A DNA stretch of 12,876 nt from Alphaproteobacteria bacterium. Its GTDB lineage: Bacteria; Pseudomonadota; Alphaproteobacteria; UBA8366. Positions 5,680 through 12,876 of the stretch are shown here, piece after piece (the stretch's first letter is position 1; each line of letters starts with the position of its first letter). The stretch spans positions 1-12,876 of the forward strand of contig JAOTYV010000114.1 in assembly GCA_029861675.1 (NCBI GenBank), given 5' to 3'. A model generated the notes under the pieces. That model worked only from the letters and a program-made list of their open reading frames with translations. It was not told where the DNA came from and did not search any database. Both the position numbers and the translations under genes were made by a program.

Positions 5680-6315
5680 TCACTGGTCCTGGCGGCGCGC
5701 CTCGAACCCGAGAATCAGGTCCACCTGATCGCCGACAAATCCGTTATCGACCGCGTAGGTCATGCCGAAGTCGCTGCGTTTCAGGCGGCCCTTGGCGTTG
5801 ATACCGACCACATAGGGCTTGCCGCCAAAAAGCCCGCCGCCGATCGGATATTCGCCGCTCTTGAGCCAGGTGACGTCCAGGGTCAACGGCTTGGTAACGC
5901 CGCGCAGGGTCAGCGCGCCCTTGATTTTGCCGGTTCGCGGGCCGGTGCGTTCGGCGGATTTACCGACGAAGGTCATCTCGGGAAACTCCTGCGCGTTCAG
6001 GAAATCCGGACTGCGGATATGGTCGTCGCGCTTCTGGTGTCCGGAAAAGAAACTGCCGGTTTTGACTGTGATCGCAATATCCTGCACAGCCGGGCTTTTT
6101 TCGTCGAAGACGAAACTGCCGGACGCCGTGGTGAAGAGTCCGATCATGTCGAAATAGCCGATATGGCGCACCTTGATCGCGACGGTGAAGTGGTTCGGGT
6201 CGATGACGTATTTTGCCGGCTCGGCGGATGCGGACCGGGCCGGTAGGGACAGCAGCGCCACCGCGAAAAGGGCCGCCGCAATGCCGCGCATCGCGCGTAT
6301 CAAATGTGTGAACAT
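5680..6315 (-). CDS. Secreted YceI-family protein
   Basis: A 211-residue periplasmic lipocalin-like protein. YceI members bind polyisoprenoid-type lipids in a beta-barrel; the ligand here is unknown. Residues 1-31 form a Sec signal peptide: basic MFTHLIRAMR, hydrophobic GIAAALFAVALLSL, and a cleavage site after ARSASA. The mature start EPAKYVIDPNHFTVAIKVRHIGYFDMIGLF matches the family opening (Y-x-ID-x-x-H-x-x-x-x-F-x-V-x-H-x-G). The middle KRDDHIRSPDFLNAQEFPEMTF and the later GKIKGALTLRGVTKPL are also family signatures. The start is ATG 6315 with GGAG 8 bases upstream; a longer in-frame start would put an unlikely charged stretch before the signal. It lies 105 bases downstream of the permease gene on the same strand, so it may or may not be cotranscribed. 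Confidence 0.9.
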   Translation of the reverse strand: MFTHLIRAMRGIAAALFAVALLSLPARSASAEPAKYVIDPNHFTVAIKVRHIGYFDMIGLFTTASGSFVFDEKSPAVQDIAITVKTGSFFSGHQKRDDHIRSPDFLNAQEFPEMTFVGKSAERTGPRTGKIKGALTLRGVTKPLTLDVTWLKSGEYPIGGGLFGGKPYVVGINAKGRLKRSDFGMTYAVDNGFVGDQVDLILGFEARRQDQ

Positions 6316-6420
6316 CGGACTGTCTCCGCTTGTGTGACCGTGCGATCCGGGCACGCCCCGCATTCTGGCCCTAAAAGCGGGCCAACGGAAACCGTCAAAC
6401 GAAATTGTGATGGGCGCCGG

Positions 6421-8949
6421 TCAGTCGTTGCGCAAATGCGGCGCGGGTTTCTGTCCCAGCGCCCGCCACGTGCCCAGAAAACCCATGGCCTGGGTGATGG
6501 CCAGGCAAATCAGCATGGTGATCGCGACCGGTTCGGGCGTGAACTGCCATTTCGCGTGCATCACCTGCACCACCACGGCCCATCCGGCGAAGCTGCCGAT
6601 GACCGCCGCCAGGATCGCGGTGACCGCGCCAAGCAGCCCGAATTCGATCAGGTAACTCGCCAGCAGGCTGCGCCGCCGCGCGCCGAGTACTTTCAGGACG
6701 ACCGAATCGTATACCCGCCGGCGATGGGACGCGGCGATCGCCCCGGATAGAACCAGCGCGCCGGCCAGCACCGCGACCGCCGCGATGGCGCGCACCGCCA
6801 TGCCGAGCCGGCCGAGGATCTCGTTCACGCCTTCGAGGATTTCCTTGACGCGAATCGCCGAAATGTTGGGGAATTTGTCGGTCACCGCCTTCTCCAGCGC
6901 AGTCTCCACGGCGGGCGCGGCCTTGGCGGTGGCGATGTGGGTCTGCGGCGCGCCTTCCAGCAATCCCGGCGAGAAGATCAGGACGAAATTCATCGACAGG
7001 GTCGTCCAGTCGATCTCGCGCAGGGTGGCAATGCGCGCCGACACCTCGCGGCCCAAAAGGTTGACCGTGATCGTGTCGCCGATCTTGAGCCCGAACGCCG
7101 CGGCGGCGCGGGCGTCGAACGACACCAGCGGCGGGCCGTTGTAATCCTCGGGCCACCAGGTTCCGGCGACCACCTTGCTCCCCTGTGTCGGCGGCTTTCG
7201 CGCCCAGGTCAGGCCGCGATCGCCGCGCAGGATCCAGGCGACTTCCGGCGGTGCCTTGATTTGCGCGACCGGCGTGTCGTTCAACCGAACGATGCGGCCG
7301 CGCATCATCGGCACGCTTTCGCTTTGGCGGATGCCGGGGAATCCGGCGACGACCTTTTTGAATGCCGCCAGCTGATCGGTCTGGATGTCGATGAAATAGA
7401 ATCCCGGCGCTTCTTCCGGGATGGTGCGGTTGATTTGGCGTTCCAGGTTGGCCTCGATGACCGCGACCGCGACCAGCACGGTCAGCCCCATGCCGAGCGC
7501 CAGAACGACGCTGGCGGTGGGCGCGCCGGGCCGGGCGATATTGGCGATGGCGAGGCGCAACAGCGGCCGGCGCGGCCGGGGCGCGCGCCGGAACAGCGCG
7601 GCGACAATCCGTGCGGCCGCGACGAACAGCAGCAAGGTGACCGCGGCGCCGACGACGAACCAGGCCGCGTAAAGCGGCCGGTGGGCGGTGACCACGACCA
7701 GCACCGCCAGCACCGCCGCCGTCAACACGATCCACAGGACATAGACGCCGCGGGGGGCCTGCCGCGGCGGCGCGACCGCCGCGCGGAACAGGCCGCCGGG
7801 GGCAACGTCGCGTGCCTGACCGAGCGGCCATAGGGAAAAAGCGGCCGCGGTCAGCAGTCCGAATAAGCCGGCCTTGATCAGCGGCGCCGGATAGAGCCCG
7901 GCCCGCGCGGCGACCGGCAGGTTTTCCGACAGAAACGGAACAACGGCGAGCGATATCGCGCCGCCCGCGGCGACGCCCATCGCGACACCCACGACGGCGA
8001 GCGCGAGGATTTGCAGCAAGTAGATGCGGAATACCATCGGTCCGCCGGCGCCAAGGCATTTCAACGTGGCGATCGACGTCATGCGAGAGTCCAGAAAGCT
8101 GCGCACCGCGTTGCCGATGCCGACGCCGCCGACCAACAGCGCCGTCAGGCCGACCAGGCTGAGGAACAGGGTCACCCGGTCGACGAAGCGCTGAATGTTC
8201 GGCGCGGCCCGCTCGATCGATCGAATGCGCCAGCCCGCTTCGGGGAATCGCGCCTCGAGACGGCCGATCCACGCCTTCGGCGTGACGCCGGCCGGCAAGG
8301 CTATCCGGGTATGGTAGCGGATCAGGCTGCCGGGCTGGACCAGTCCGGTCGCGGCCAGCGCCGGTTTCGAAATCATGACGCGCGGACCCATATTGAAGGC
8401 GCGGGTGCCGCGGTCCGCCTCCCGCTCGATCACCGCGGTCAGGACAACCGCGATATCGCCGATCCGCAAGCGGGCGCCCAAATCGACGCCCAGCTTTTCG
8501 AGCAGCCGGCGGTCTGCGGCCGCGCCCCAGGCATCGCCCCGTTGGGCCAGCACCGCGGCCCGGTCGGCATCGCCGGCCAGCCGGAACCCGCCGTAGAGCG
8601 GATAGGATGCGTCGACCGCCTTCAATTCGATCAAGCTGCGGGCGCGCCCGCCGGCGGCGACGGCCATTGCGCGCATTTCCGCGATCTCGGACACCCGCGC
8701 CGCTGCGTCCTTCAGCCAGTTGCGTTGCTCGGCCGTGGTGGTCCGATGGGTCAGCCGCAGGTCGACATCGCCGCCGAGCAGGACCCGCGCATCGGCGCGG
8801 ATGCCCGCCAGGATGCTCTGCGACAGGGAACCGACACCGGCAATCGCCGCGACGCCGATGGCGAGGCAGGCAAGGAAGAGCCGGAAGCCGCGCAACCCGC
8901 CGCGCAAATCGCGCCGGGCAATACGCCAGGCGAGCGCAAGATCGGACAT
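6421..8949 (-). CDS. ABC exporter permease, FtsX/YbbP-like
   Basis: An 842-residue inner-membrane permease, close to the roughly 800 residues of E. coli YbbP. It opens with a helix near 22-44 and a large periplasmic region (about 45-255), a first FtsX-type membrane block (about 258-345), further helices near 355-470 and 482-506, a second periplasmic region (about 510-705), and a final FtsX block of three helices (about 712-838). This duplicated FtsX arrangement is typical of the family. Its start codon overlaps the stop of the ATPase gene by one base (TAATG), indicating translational coupling and a single complex. Family members are of the mechanotransmission type; a substrate has not been firmly shown, and proposals include lipid or lipoprotein handling. 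No frameshift or truncation is seen. Confidence 0.88.
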   Translation of the reverse strand: MSDLALAWRIARRDLRGGLRGFRLFLACLAIGVAAIAGVGSLSQSILAGIRADARVLLGGDVDLRLTHRTTTAEQRNWLKDAAARVSEIAEMRAMAVAAGGRARSLIELKAVDASYPLYGGFRLAGDADRAAVLAQRGDAWGAAADRRLLEKLGVDLGARLRIGDIAVVLTAVIEREADRGTRAFNMGPRVMISKPALAATGLVQPGSLIRYHTRIALPAGVTPKAWIGRLEARFPEAGWRIRSIERAAPNIQRFVDRVTLFLSLVGLTALLVGGVGIGNAVRSFLDSRMTSIATLKCLGAGGPMVFRIYLLQILALAVVGVAMGVAAGGAISLAVVPFLSENLPVAARAGLYPAPLIKAGLFGLLTAAAFSLWPLGQARDVAPGGLFRAAVAPPRQAPRGVYVLWIVLTAAVLAVLVVVTAHRPLYAAWFVVGAAVTLLLFVAAARIVAALFRRAPRPRRPLLRLAIANIARPGAPTASVVLALGMGLTVLVAVAVIEANLERQINRTIPEEAPGFYFIDIQTDQLAAFKKVVAGFPGIRQSESVPMMRGRIVRLNDTPVAQIKAPPEVAWILRGDRGLTWARKPPTQGSKVVAGTWWPEDYNGPPLVSFDARAAAAFGLKIGDTITVNLLGREVSARIATLREIDWTTLSMNFVLIFSPGLLEGAPQTHIATAKAAPAVETALEKAVTDKFPNISAIRVKEILEGVNEILGRLGMAVRAIAAVAVLAGALVLSGAIAASHRRRVYDSVVLKVLGARRRSLLASYLIEFGLLGAVTAILAAVIGSFAGWAVVVQVMHAKWQFTPEPVAITMLICLAITQAMGFLGTWRALGQKPAPHLRND

Positions 8950-9674
8950 TACGACGCCAGGCTGGCCATGGCGGCGGCCGGGCTGTCGGCGTCGACGATG
9001 CAGCCATCGACCAGCCGGATTTGCCGGGCGCAGCGGCCGGCCAGACTTGGGTCATGGGTGATCAGCATCAGTGTGGCGCCGCGCCGGTCGGCGAGATCGA
9101 ACAACAGCTCGATAATCTGCGCGCCGGTCTCGCCATCAAGGTTGCCGGTCGGCTCATCGGCGAGCAGCAGCCGGGGCTCGGTCGCGACGGCGCGGGCGAG
9201 CGCGACGCGCTGTTGCTCGCCGCCCGAGAGCTGACCCGGATAATGTTCCAACCGGTCGGCCAATCCGACCGCGGCAAGTTCCGCCGCCGCGCGATCGAAA
9301 GCGTCGGCGCGCCCGGCGAATTCCAACGGCACGGCCACGTTTTCCAGTGCGGTCATGGTTGGGATAAGGTGAAAGGCCTGAAAGACGATCCCCATGGTAT
9401 CGCGGCGGAACAGCGCGAGCGCGTCTTCGTCGAGCGTGCCCAAATCCTGCGCCGCGACTTCGACCCTACCGGCGGTTGCCCGTTCCAATCCGGCGATGAC
9501 CATGATCATCGATGTCTTGCCGGAACCCGACGGGCCGACGATACCGATCCGCTCGCCCGCACCGATTTCGAGGTCGATACCACGCAGAATATTGACCTGA
9601 CGGGCTTCGGTCCCAAGTGTAAGCTCGACGCCGGAAAGGCGCACAATTGGTTCAGGCGGCACTTCGTCAATCAT
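8949..9674 (-). CDS. ABC transporter ATP-binding protein, YbbA/LolD-like
   Basis: A 241-residue nucleotide-binding subunit that partners the downstream permease. All motifs are intact: Walker A GPSGSGKT (47-54), Q-loop Gln99 (GIVFQAFHLIPTMTALENV), signature LSGGEQQR (149-156), Walker B LLLADE (169-174) and switch His207 (LITHD). The GIVFQ-x-FHL-IPTMTALENV pattern and ADEPTGNLD are typical of the LolD/MacB/YbbA group. The start is the ATG at 9674, with only a weak ribosome binding site. The gene is divergent from the tesA-like gene, as for ybbA and tesA in E. coli, which supports the YbbA assignment over LolD. Confidence 0.92.
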   Translation of the reverse strand: MIDEVPPEPIVRLSGVELTLGTEARQVNILRGIDLEIGAGERIGIVGPSGSGKTSMIMVIAGLERATAGRVEVAAQDLGTLDEDALALFRRDTMGIVFQAFHLIPTMTALENVAVPLEFAGRADAFDRAAAELAAVGLADRLEHYPGQLSGGEQQRVALARAVATEPRLLLADEPTGNLDGETGAQIIELLFDLADRRGATLMLITHDPSLAGRCARQIRLVDGCIVDADSPAAAMASLAS

Positions 9675-9768
9675 GATTTACACCGTATACCGGAAAACTT
9701 GCCCAGAAGTTACGCCCCCCGAGATTGCCACCCCACGGGTCGCGGACAAGGACCGGCGGGAGGTCGCA

Positions 9769-10446
9769 ATGGGTAGGGTTGAGATGGCACCCCGTGCATA
9801 TGGCGCGTGGCGCCGGGGTTTCAACGCCCTTCTGCTCCTGGCCCTCGTACTTCCGGCGGCAATACTGGCACCCGGAACGGTGCGCGCCAAGCAGCCGGTC
9901 ATTCTCGCGTTGGGCGACAGTCTGACCGCGGGCTACGGATTGACGCAACAAGACAGTTTCCCCGCCCGGCTTCAGGCCGCGTTGCGCACCACCGGCATCG
10001 AGGCACGGGTCGTCAACGCGGGCGTCTCCGGCGATACCAGTGCCGGGGCGCTCCGCCGGGTCGATTGGCTGATGACGCAAAAGCCCGATTTGGTCATCGT
10101 CGAATTCGGCGCCAATGACGGCTTGCGCGGTCTCGACCCCGCGGAGACGAAGCGCAATCTCGATTCCCTCATTGTCCGGGTTCGTCAGCAGGGCGCGCGG
10201 GTGTTGTTGGCGGGCATGCTCGCGCCGCCGAATTTGGGACGCGATTACGGCGCCGCCTTCAACGCCGTCTTTCCTCAACTCGCGAAGCGGCATAAGGTTG
10301 TTTTCTACCCGTTCTTCCTGGACGGCGTGGTGGCGAAGCCCGCGCTCAATCTTGGCGATGGCATTCATCCGAATGCGAAGGGTGTGTCGGTAATCGTCGA
10401 ACGGATTTTGCCGTATGTGCGGCGCGCATTGGGAGAGGCGGGATGA
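9769..10446 (+). CDS. tesA: SGNH/GDSL esterase, TesA-type arylesterase/thioesterase
   Basis: A 225-residue exported hydrolase. Residues 1-40 form a signal peptide: charged MGRVEMAPRAYGAWRRG, hydrophobic NALLLLALVLPAAIL, and cleavage near GTVRA. The mature part starts KQPVILALGDSLTAGYG, in which GDSL carries the nucleophilic Ser. NAGVSGDTSAG is block II (oxyanion Gly), GANDGLRG is block III (Asn), and DGIHPNAKG gives the Asp and His of the triad. Members hydrolyse acyl-CoA, aryl or lysophospholipid esters in the periplasm. The chosen ATG at 9769 has GGGAGG 5 bases upstream. An in-frame ATG at 9673 would overlap the divergent ATPase start and bury the signal; ATG at 9784 is an alternative. Its stop overlaps the FIST gene start (ATGA). 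Confidence 0.9.
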   Translation: MGRVEMAPRAYGAWRRGFNALLLLALVLPAAILAPGTVRAKQPVILALGDSLTAGYGLTQQDSFPARLQAALRTTGIEARVVNAGVSGDTSAGALRRVDWLMTQKPDLVIVEFGANDGLRGLDPAETKRNLDSLIVRVRQQGARVLLAGMLAPPNLGRDYGAAFNAVFPQLAKRHKVVFYPFFLDGVVAKPALNLGDGIHPNAKGVSVIVERILPYVRRALGEAG

Positions 10447-11573
10447 CCAAAGACGCGGCATTTCTCGCCGGCCATGCGACGGCGGCCGATTGGCGTGACG
10501 CGGCGGCAGAGATCGTTGGCCAGCTTGGTGATGTTACCGCGGCGCATCGGCTGGGGTTTCTGTATGTCACGCCGCACTTCGCCGAACATCTGGGCGCTAT
10601 CGGTGATTTTCTTGGCCAACAAACCGGCGTGCCTCATTGGGTCGGGACAGCGGGGCTTGGCGTCTGCGGAACCGGCAAGGAATATTTCGAAGAGCCCGCG
10701 TTGGCGGTAATGGTCGCGCCGATACCCGAGGATGCTTTTCGCGTGTTTTCCGGCGTGTCCGAGAATACCGCCGCCTTGATGGAGCGTTATGGCGGCTGGC
10801 TCGACGGTCCGGTGACGCCGCTCAGCGTGGTTCACGGCGATCCGCGCAACCAGCGGCTGCCCGATTTGGTGGAGGCGCTTTGCGACTCGACCAACGGATT
10901 CCTGGTCGGCGGGCTGACCGCCGCGCATGACAGTTTCCCTCAACTCGCCGACGCGGTGGAGGAAGGCGGGTTGTCCGGTGTGATGATCTCGCTCGATGCG
11001 GTGCCCGTACAATCGGGCCTGACCCAGGGCTGCTCGCCGATCGGCGGCATGCATCAAGTGACCAAGGCGCAAGACAACATCATTTTCGAACTCGACGACC
11101 GGCCGGCGCTCGATGTCTTCAAGGAGGACATCGGTGAGGTTCTCGCGCGCGATCTGCGCCGGGTCGCCGGATATATATTCGCCGCGCTGCCGGTCTCCGG
11201 GTCCGACACCGGCGATTACATGGTGCGGAACCTGGTCGGCATGGACCCGGAATCCGGCGCCGTTGCGATCGGCGAATACATCGCGGCGGGCGAGCAGGTC
11301 ATGTTCTGCCGGCGCGACCATGACAGCGCGGTCAAGGACATGCGGCGGATGCTGGGGGACCTTAAGAAGCGCGCCGGCGGCAGCCCCATCCGCGGCGGGC
11401 TGTATTTTTCCTGCTGCGCCCGCGGTCCCAACCAGTTCGGCCCCGACAGCGCCGAGCTGGCCCTGGTCGCGAAGGAGCTCGGCGATTTTCCCTTGGCTGG
11501 ATTCTTCGCCAATGGGGAGATCAACAACAACCGGCTCTATGGCTATACCGGCGTCCTCACGCTGTTTTTATAG
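10443..11573 (+). CDS. FIST N- and C-domain protein
   Basis: A 376-residue protein built only of FIST_N (about 25-220) and FIST_C (about 221-370). The motif QGCSPIG (195-201) closes the first domain. SCCARG (323-328), PLAGFFANGEI (350-360) and YGYTGVLTLF (367-375) are hallmarks of FIST_C. FIST domains are proposed small-ligand sensors, possibly of amino acids, and are often fused to signalling outputs; here there is no kinase, GGDEF or methyl-accepting part, no signal peptide and no membrane segment. The ATG overlaps the esterase stop by 4 bases, so the two are translationally coupled. Its function is otherwise unknown. A receiver-like output partner, if any, is not adjacent. Confidence 0.88.
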   Translation: MTKDAAFLAGHATAADWRDAAAEIVGQLGDVTAAHRLGFLYVTPHFAEHLGAIGDFLGQQTGVPHWVGTAGLGVCGTGKEYFEEPALAVMVAPIPEDAFRVFSGVSENTAALMERYGGWLDGPVTPLSVVHGDPRNQRLPDLVEALCDSTNGFLVGGLTAAHDSFPQLADAVEEGGLSGVMISLDAVPVQSGLTQGCSPIGGMHQVTKAQDNIIFELDDRPALDVFKEDIGEVLARDLRRVAGYIFAALPVSGSDTGDYMVRNLVGMDPESGAVAIGEYIAAGEQVMFCRRDHDSAVKDMRRMLGDLKKRAGGSPIRGGLYFSCCARGPNQFGPDSAELALVAKELGDFPLAGFFANGEINNNRLYGYTGVLTLFL

Positions 11574-11606
11574 TCGCTGAGATCGCGGCGCCGGAGGGTC
11601 GATTTC

Positions 11607-12146
11607 ATGCTTCGGCTGTTCATCGCCATCGCCTTGCCCGACGCGCTGCGTCAACGCCTTGGCGGACTGCGCGTCGGGCTGCCGGGGGTTCGCTGGGTCG
11701 CGCCGGAAAACATGCATCTGACATTGCGGTTCGTCGGCGAGGTTGCGCTCGATCAGGCGCAGGATATCGATGCGGCGCTGGCGGCGGTCCGTGCGCCCCG
11801 GTTCTCGCTGCAGCTCGAAGGGGTGGGCATCTTCGGCAAGCCTCGCAAGGCGCGCGCGGTGTGGGTCGGCGCCGGCCAAAACGATGCGCTGCTCCATCTG
11901 CAGCGCAAGGTGGATGTCGCGGTCACGCGCGCGGGCGTCGAACCGGAAGCGCGCAAATTCTCGCCGCACGTCACCCTGGCCCGCTTGCGGGGCGTGTCGC
12001 CGACCCGGCTCGAGCGATATGTGGTCGATCATGCGGCGTTCCGGGCGCCGCCGGTGCCGATTGAGAAATTCGTGCTGTACTCCAGCGATCTCACCGCATC
12101 GGGCGCCGTTCATACGCCGGAGGCGGAATATCCGCTGGCCGATTGA
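11607..12146 (+). CDS. thpR: RNA 2',3'-cyclic phosphodiesterase
   Basis: A 179-residue member of the 2H phosphoesterase superfamily (LigT/ThpR), which opens 2',3'-cyclic phosphate ends of RNA to 2'-phosphates in the cytoplasm. The two catalytic motifs are HLTLRF (from His37, Thr39) and HVTLAR (from His121, Thr123), both intact. The start LRLFIAIALP and the end KFVLYSSDL are typical of the family, as is the length. GGAGGG lies about 9 bases before the ATG. It follows the FIST gene by 33 bases and probably forms the last gene of the esterase-FIST-thpR operon. It is convergent with the phosphatase gene, with 23 bases between the stop codons and no obvious terminator there. Confidence 0.93.
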   Translation: MLRLFIAIALPDALRQRLGGLRVGLPGVRWVAPENMHLTLRFVGEVALDQAQDIDAALAAVRAPRFSLQLEGVGIFGKPRKARAVWVGAGQNDALLHLQRKVDVAVTRAGVEPEARKFSPHVTLARLRGVSPTRLERYVVDHAAFRAPPVPIEKFVLYSSDLTASGAVHTPEAEYPLAD

Positions 12147-12169
12147 GAGGGGTCGCCGCCGTTGGCCGC

Positions 12170-12643
12170 TTAACAGAGGTCCGCGCGAATCGCGTTGAGC
12201 CAGCCGCGCGATCCCGATTCGATCAAGTCGAGCGTGTGTTCGAAGGCGTCGGAGCCGCTGTTATAGGGATCGGGCACGTCCATCAAGCCGGATTCCGGCG
12301 CGGCATCGAGGAACATCGCCAATTTTTTTTCGGCACCCGGCGGGCAGCGGCGAATAAGTTTTCGATAGTGGTCGCGGTGCATCGCCAGAATGAGGTGAAA
12401 ATCGACGAAATCCTGCATCCCGAGCTGCCGTGCGCGCAGGTCGCCGAACTCATAGCCGCGCGCGCGTCCGGCTTGCAGCGCCCGGTGATCCGGCGGTTCG
12501 CCGAGATGAAAGTCATGAATGCCGACCGAATCGACGCCGATGCGGTGGGCCAGGTCGGCCTCCGTCACCATATGCCGGAACACGCCTTCGGCGGTCGCCG
12601 ACCGGCAGATGTTTCCAGTGCAGACAAACAGGACGCAGTACAT
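12170..12643 (-). CDS. Low-molecular-weight protein tyrosine phosphatase
   Basis: A 157-residue LMW-PTP. The P-loop VCTGNICRS has nucleophile Cys8, Arg14 and Ser15 (C-x5-R-S). The general-acid Asp is D125 in DPYNSG (usually DPYYG or DPYG), and RARQL (70-74) is the family's substrate-side segment. Members dephosphorylate phosphotyrosine proteins, including arsenate-reductase-like and exopolysaccharide kinases in some bacteria; no tyrosine kinase lies here. I chose the ATG at 12643, since MYCVLFVCTGN is the normal N terminus; an in-frame extension upstream to 12748 lacks family features. The ribosome binding site is weak. It is divergent from the uracil-DNA glycosylase gene. Confidence 0.92.
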   Translation of the reverse strand: MYCVLFVCTGNICRSATAEGVFRHMVTEADLAHRIGVDSVGIHDFHLGEPPDHRALQAGRARGYEFGDLRARQLGMQDFVDFHLILAMHRDHYRKLIRRCPPGAEKKLAMFLDAAPESGLMDVPDPYNSGSDAFEHTLDLIESGSRGWLNAIRADLC

Positions 12644-12752
12644 CGAAAGTCGCCTGTATGACGTCGCGCGCGAACATGCGAATGGGTATTGTAGCGCCCG
12701 CTGCGGGAATGGCGAATCGCGCAAAACCATTTCCACGATGGAAGGCAAGCGT

Positions 12753-12876
12753 GTGACCGTGATGACCGAAGGCCTCGACCCTCTTATGACATCGATACGG
12801 GCGTGCCGGCTGTGCGCCGATCACTTGCCCCTCGGTCCGCGGCCGGTGGTTCAGGCGCTCGGATCCGCGCGGCTGT
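12753..12876 (+). CDS. Uracil-DNA glycosylase family protein, N-terminal part (runs off right edge)
   Basis: An open frame runs from about 12738 to the window end. It contains IRACRLCADHLPLGPRPVVQ, the characteristic opening of a group of uracil-DNA glycosylase superfamily proteins of about 190 residues (usually [IR]RACR-x-CA-x-x-LPLGPRPV, then an alpha/beta uracil-binding fold). Only about 41 codons are visible, so the catalytic motifs (GQAPG-like) are outside. The start is uncertain: GTG at 12753 has GGAAGG 7 bases upstream; ATG at 12738 and ATG at 12762 are in frame too. The activity (uracil removal or another base-excision role) is inferred from the family. Confidence 0.7.
   Translation, partial: MTVMTEGLDPLMTSIRACRLCADHLPLGPRPVVQALGSARL

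Noticed and set aside
6395..9055. 886-residue minus-strand frame overlapping the permease in another frame
   Set aside because: Arg/Gly/Pro-rich with no hydrophobic segments, whereas the alternate frame gives a normal FtsX-type permease coupled to the ATPase.
6937..9234. Long plus-strand frames (6937-7833 and 8011-9234) opposite the permease
   Set aside because: Low-complexity Arg/Gly/Asp/Gln translations and no start signals; the permease frame is continuous with normal membrane segments.
9667..11321. Minus-strand frames opposite the esterase and FIST genes
   Set aside because: No family features; both plus-strand genes have intact diagnostic motifs and coupled start/stop codons.
12725..12745. 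Third copy of the intergenic repeat (ACCATTTC at about 12727)
   Set aside because: Only the short ACCATTTC string matches; neither the partner arm nor the rest of the element is present.
12513..12824. Minus-strand frame covering the right-end intergenic region
   Set aside because: It overlaps the phosphatase gene in another frame and opposes the uracil-DNA glycosylase start; no motif.
1..12876. CRISPR array, rRNA, transposase or complete insertion sequence
   Set aside because: No regularly spaced repeats, no rRNA-like sequence and no transposase motifs were seen on either strand.

Overview
The window looks like the chromosome of a GC-rich alphaproteobacterium, probably of the Rhodospirillales type. 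This rests on high GC in the third codon position, on Shine-Dalgarno-led genes with short spacers, and on protein families typical of that group. It is an inference from style and content, not a database match.

Left edge (1-472): the end of an integrated element. A minus-strand gene for a P4/DUF4102-type tyrosine recombinase runs off the left edge. An AT-rich stretch of about 130 bases follows. Then comes a displaced 3' end of tRNA-Thr(CGT), from anticodon loop to CCA, whose 5' half is absent. This is the usual outer junction of an island or prophage integrated in a tRNA gene. The intact tRNA-Thr should lie beyond the left edge. Everything to the right looks like host backbone.

Backbone, 508-4790: a minus-strand protein resembling the UGSC selenoprotein-related family; a divergent GT2 glycosyltransferase with two C-terminal membrane helices; a stand-alone response-regulator receiver whose phosphoacceptor Asp is Glu; a convergent SAM hydrolase (DUF62); and a divergent SDR oxidoreductase. 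Two inverted copies of a roughly 103-base dispersed repeat sit at 2898-3000 and 4620-4722. In both copies its first bases supply the TAG stop of the adjoining gene (SAM hydrolase and SDR). The two copies differ mostly at third positions of one open frame.

Backbone, 4792-9674 (minus strand): a seven-helix Bax-inhibitor-1 family protein with a textbook terminator; a secreted YceI-family protein; and a translationally coupled ABC exporter pair of the YbbA/YbbP type (ATPase upstream, 842-residue FtsX-like permease downstream).

Backbone, 9769-12876: divergent from the ABC pair is a tesA-like SGNH esterase, the same tesA/ybbA/ybbP neighbourhood known from E. coli. It overlaps a FIST-domain protein by ATGA, followed 33 bases later by thpR (RNA 2',3'-cyclic phosphodiesterase). 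A convergent low-molecular-weight protein tyrosine phosphatase and the start of a uracil-DNA glycosylase family gene finish the window.

Most genes are ordinary housekeeping or accessory functions. The unusual material is the island junction, the stop-codon-supplying repeat pair, the Glu-for-Asp receiver and the altered UGSC-like motif.
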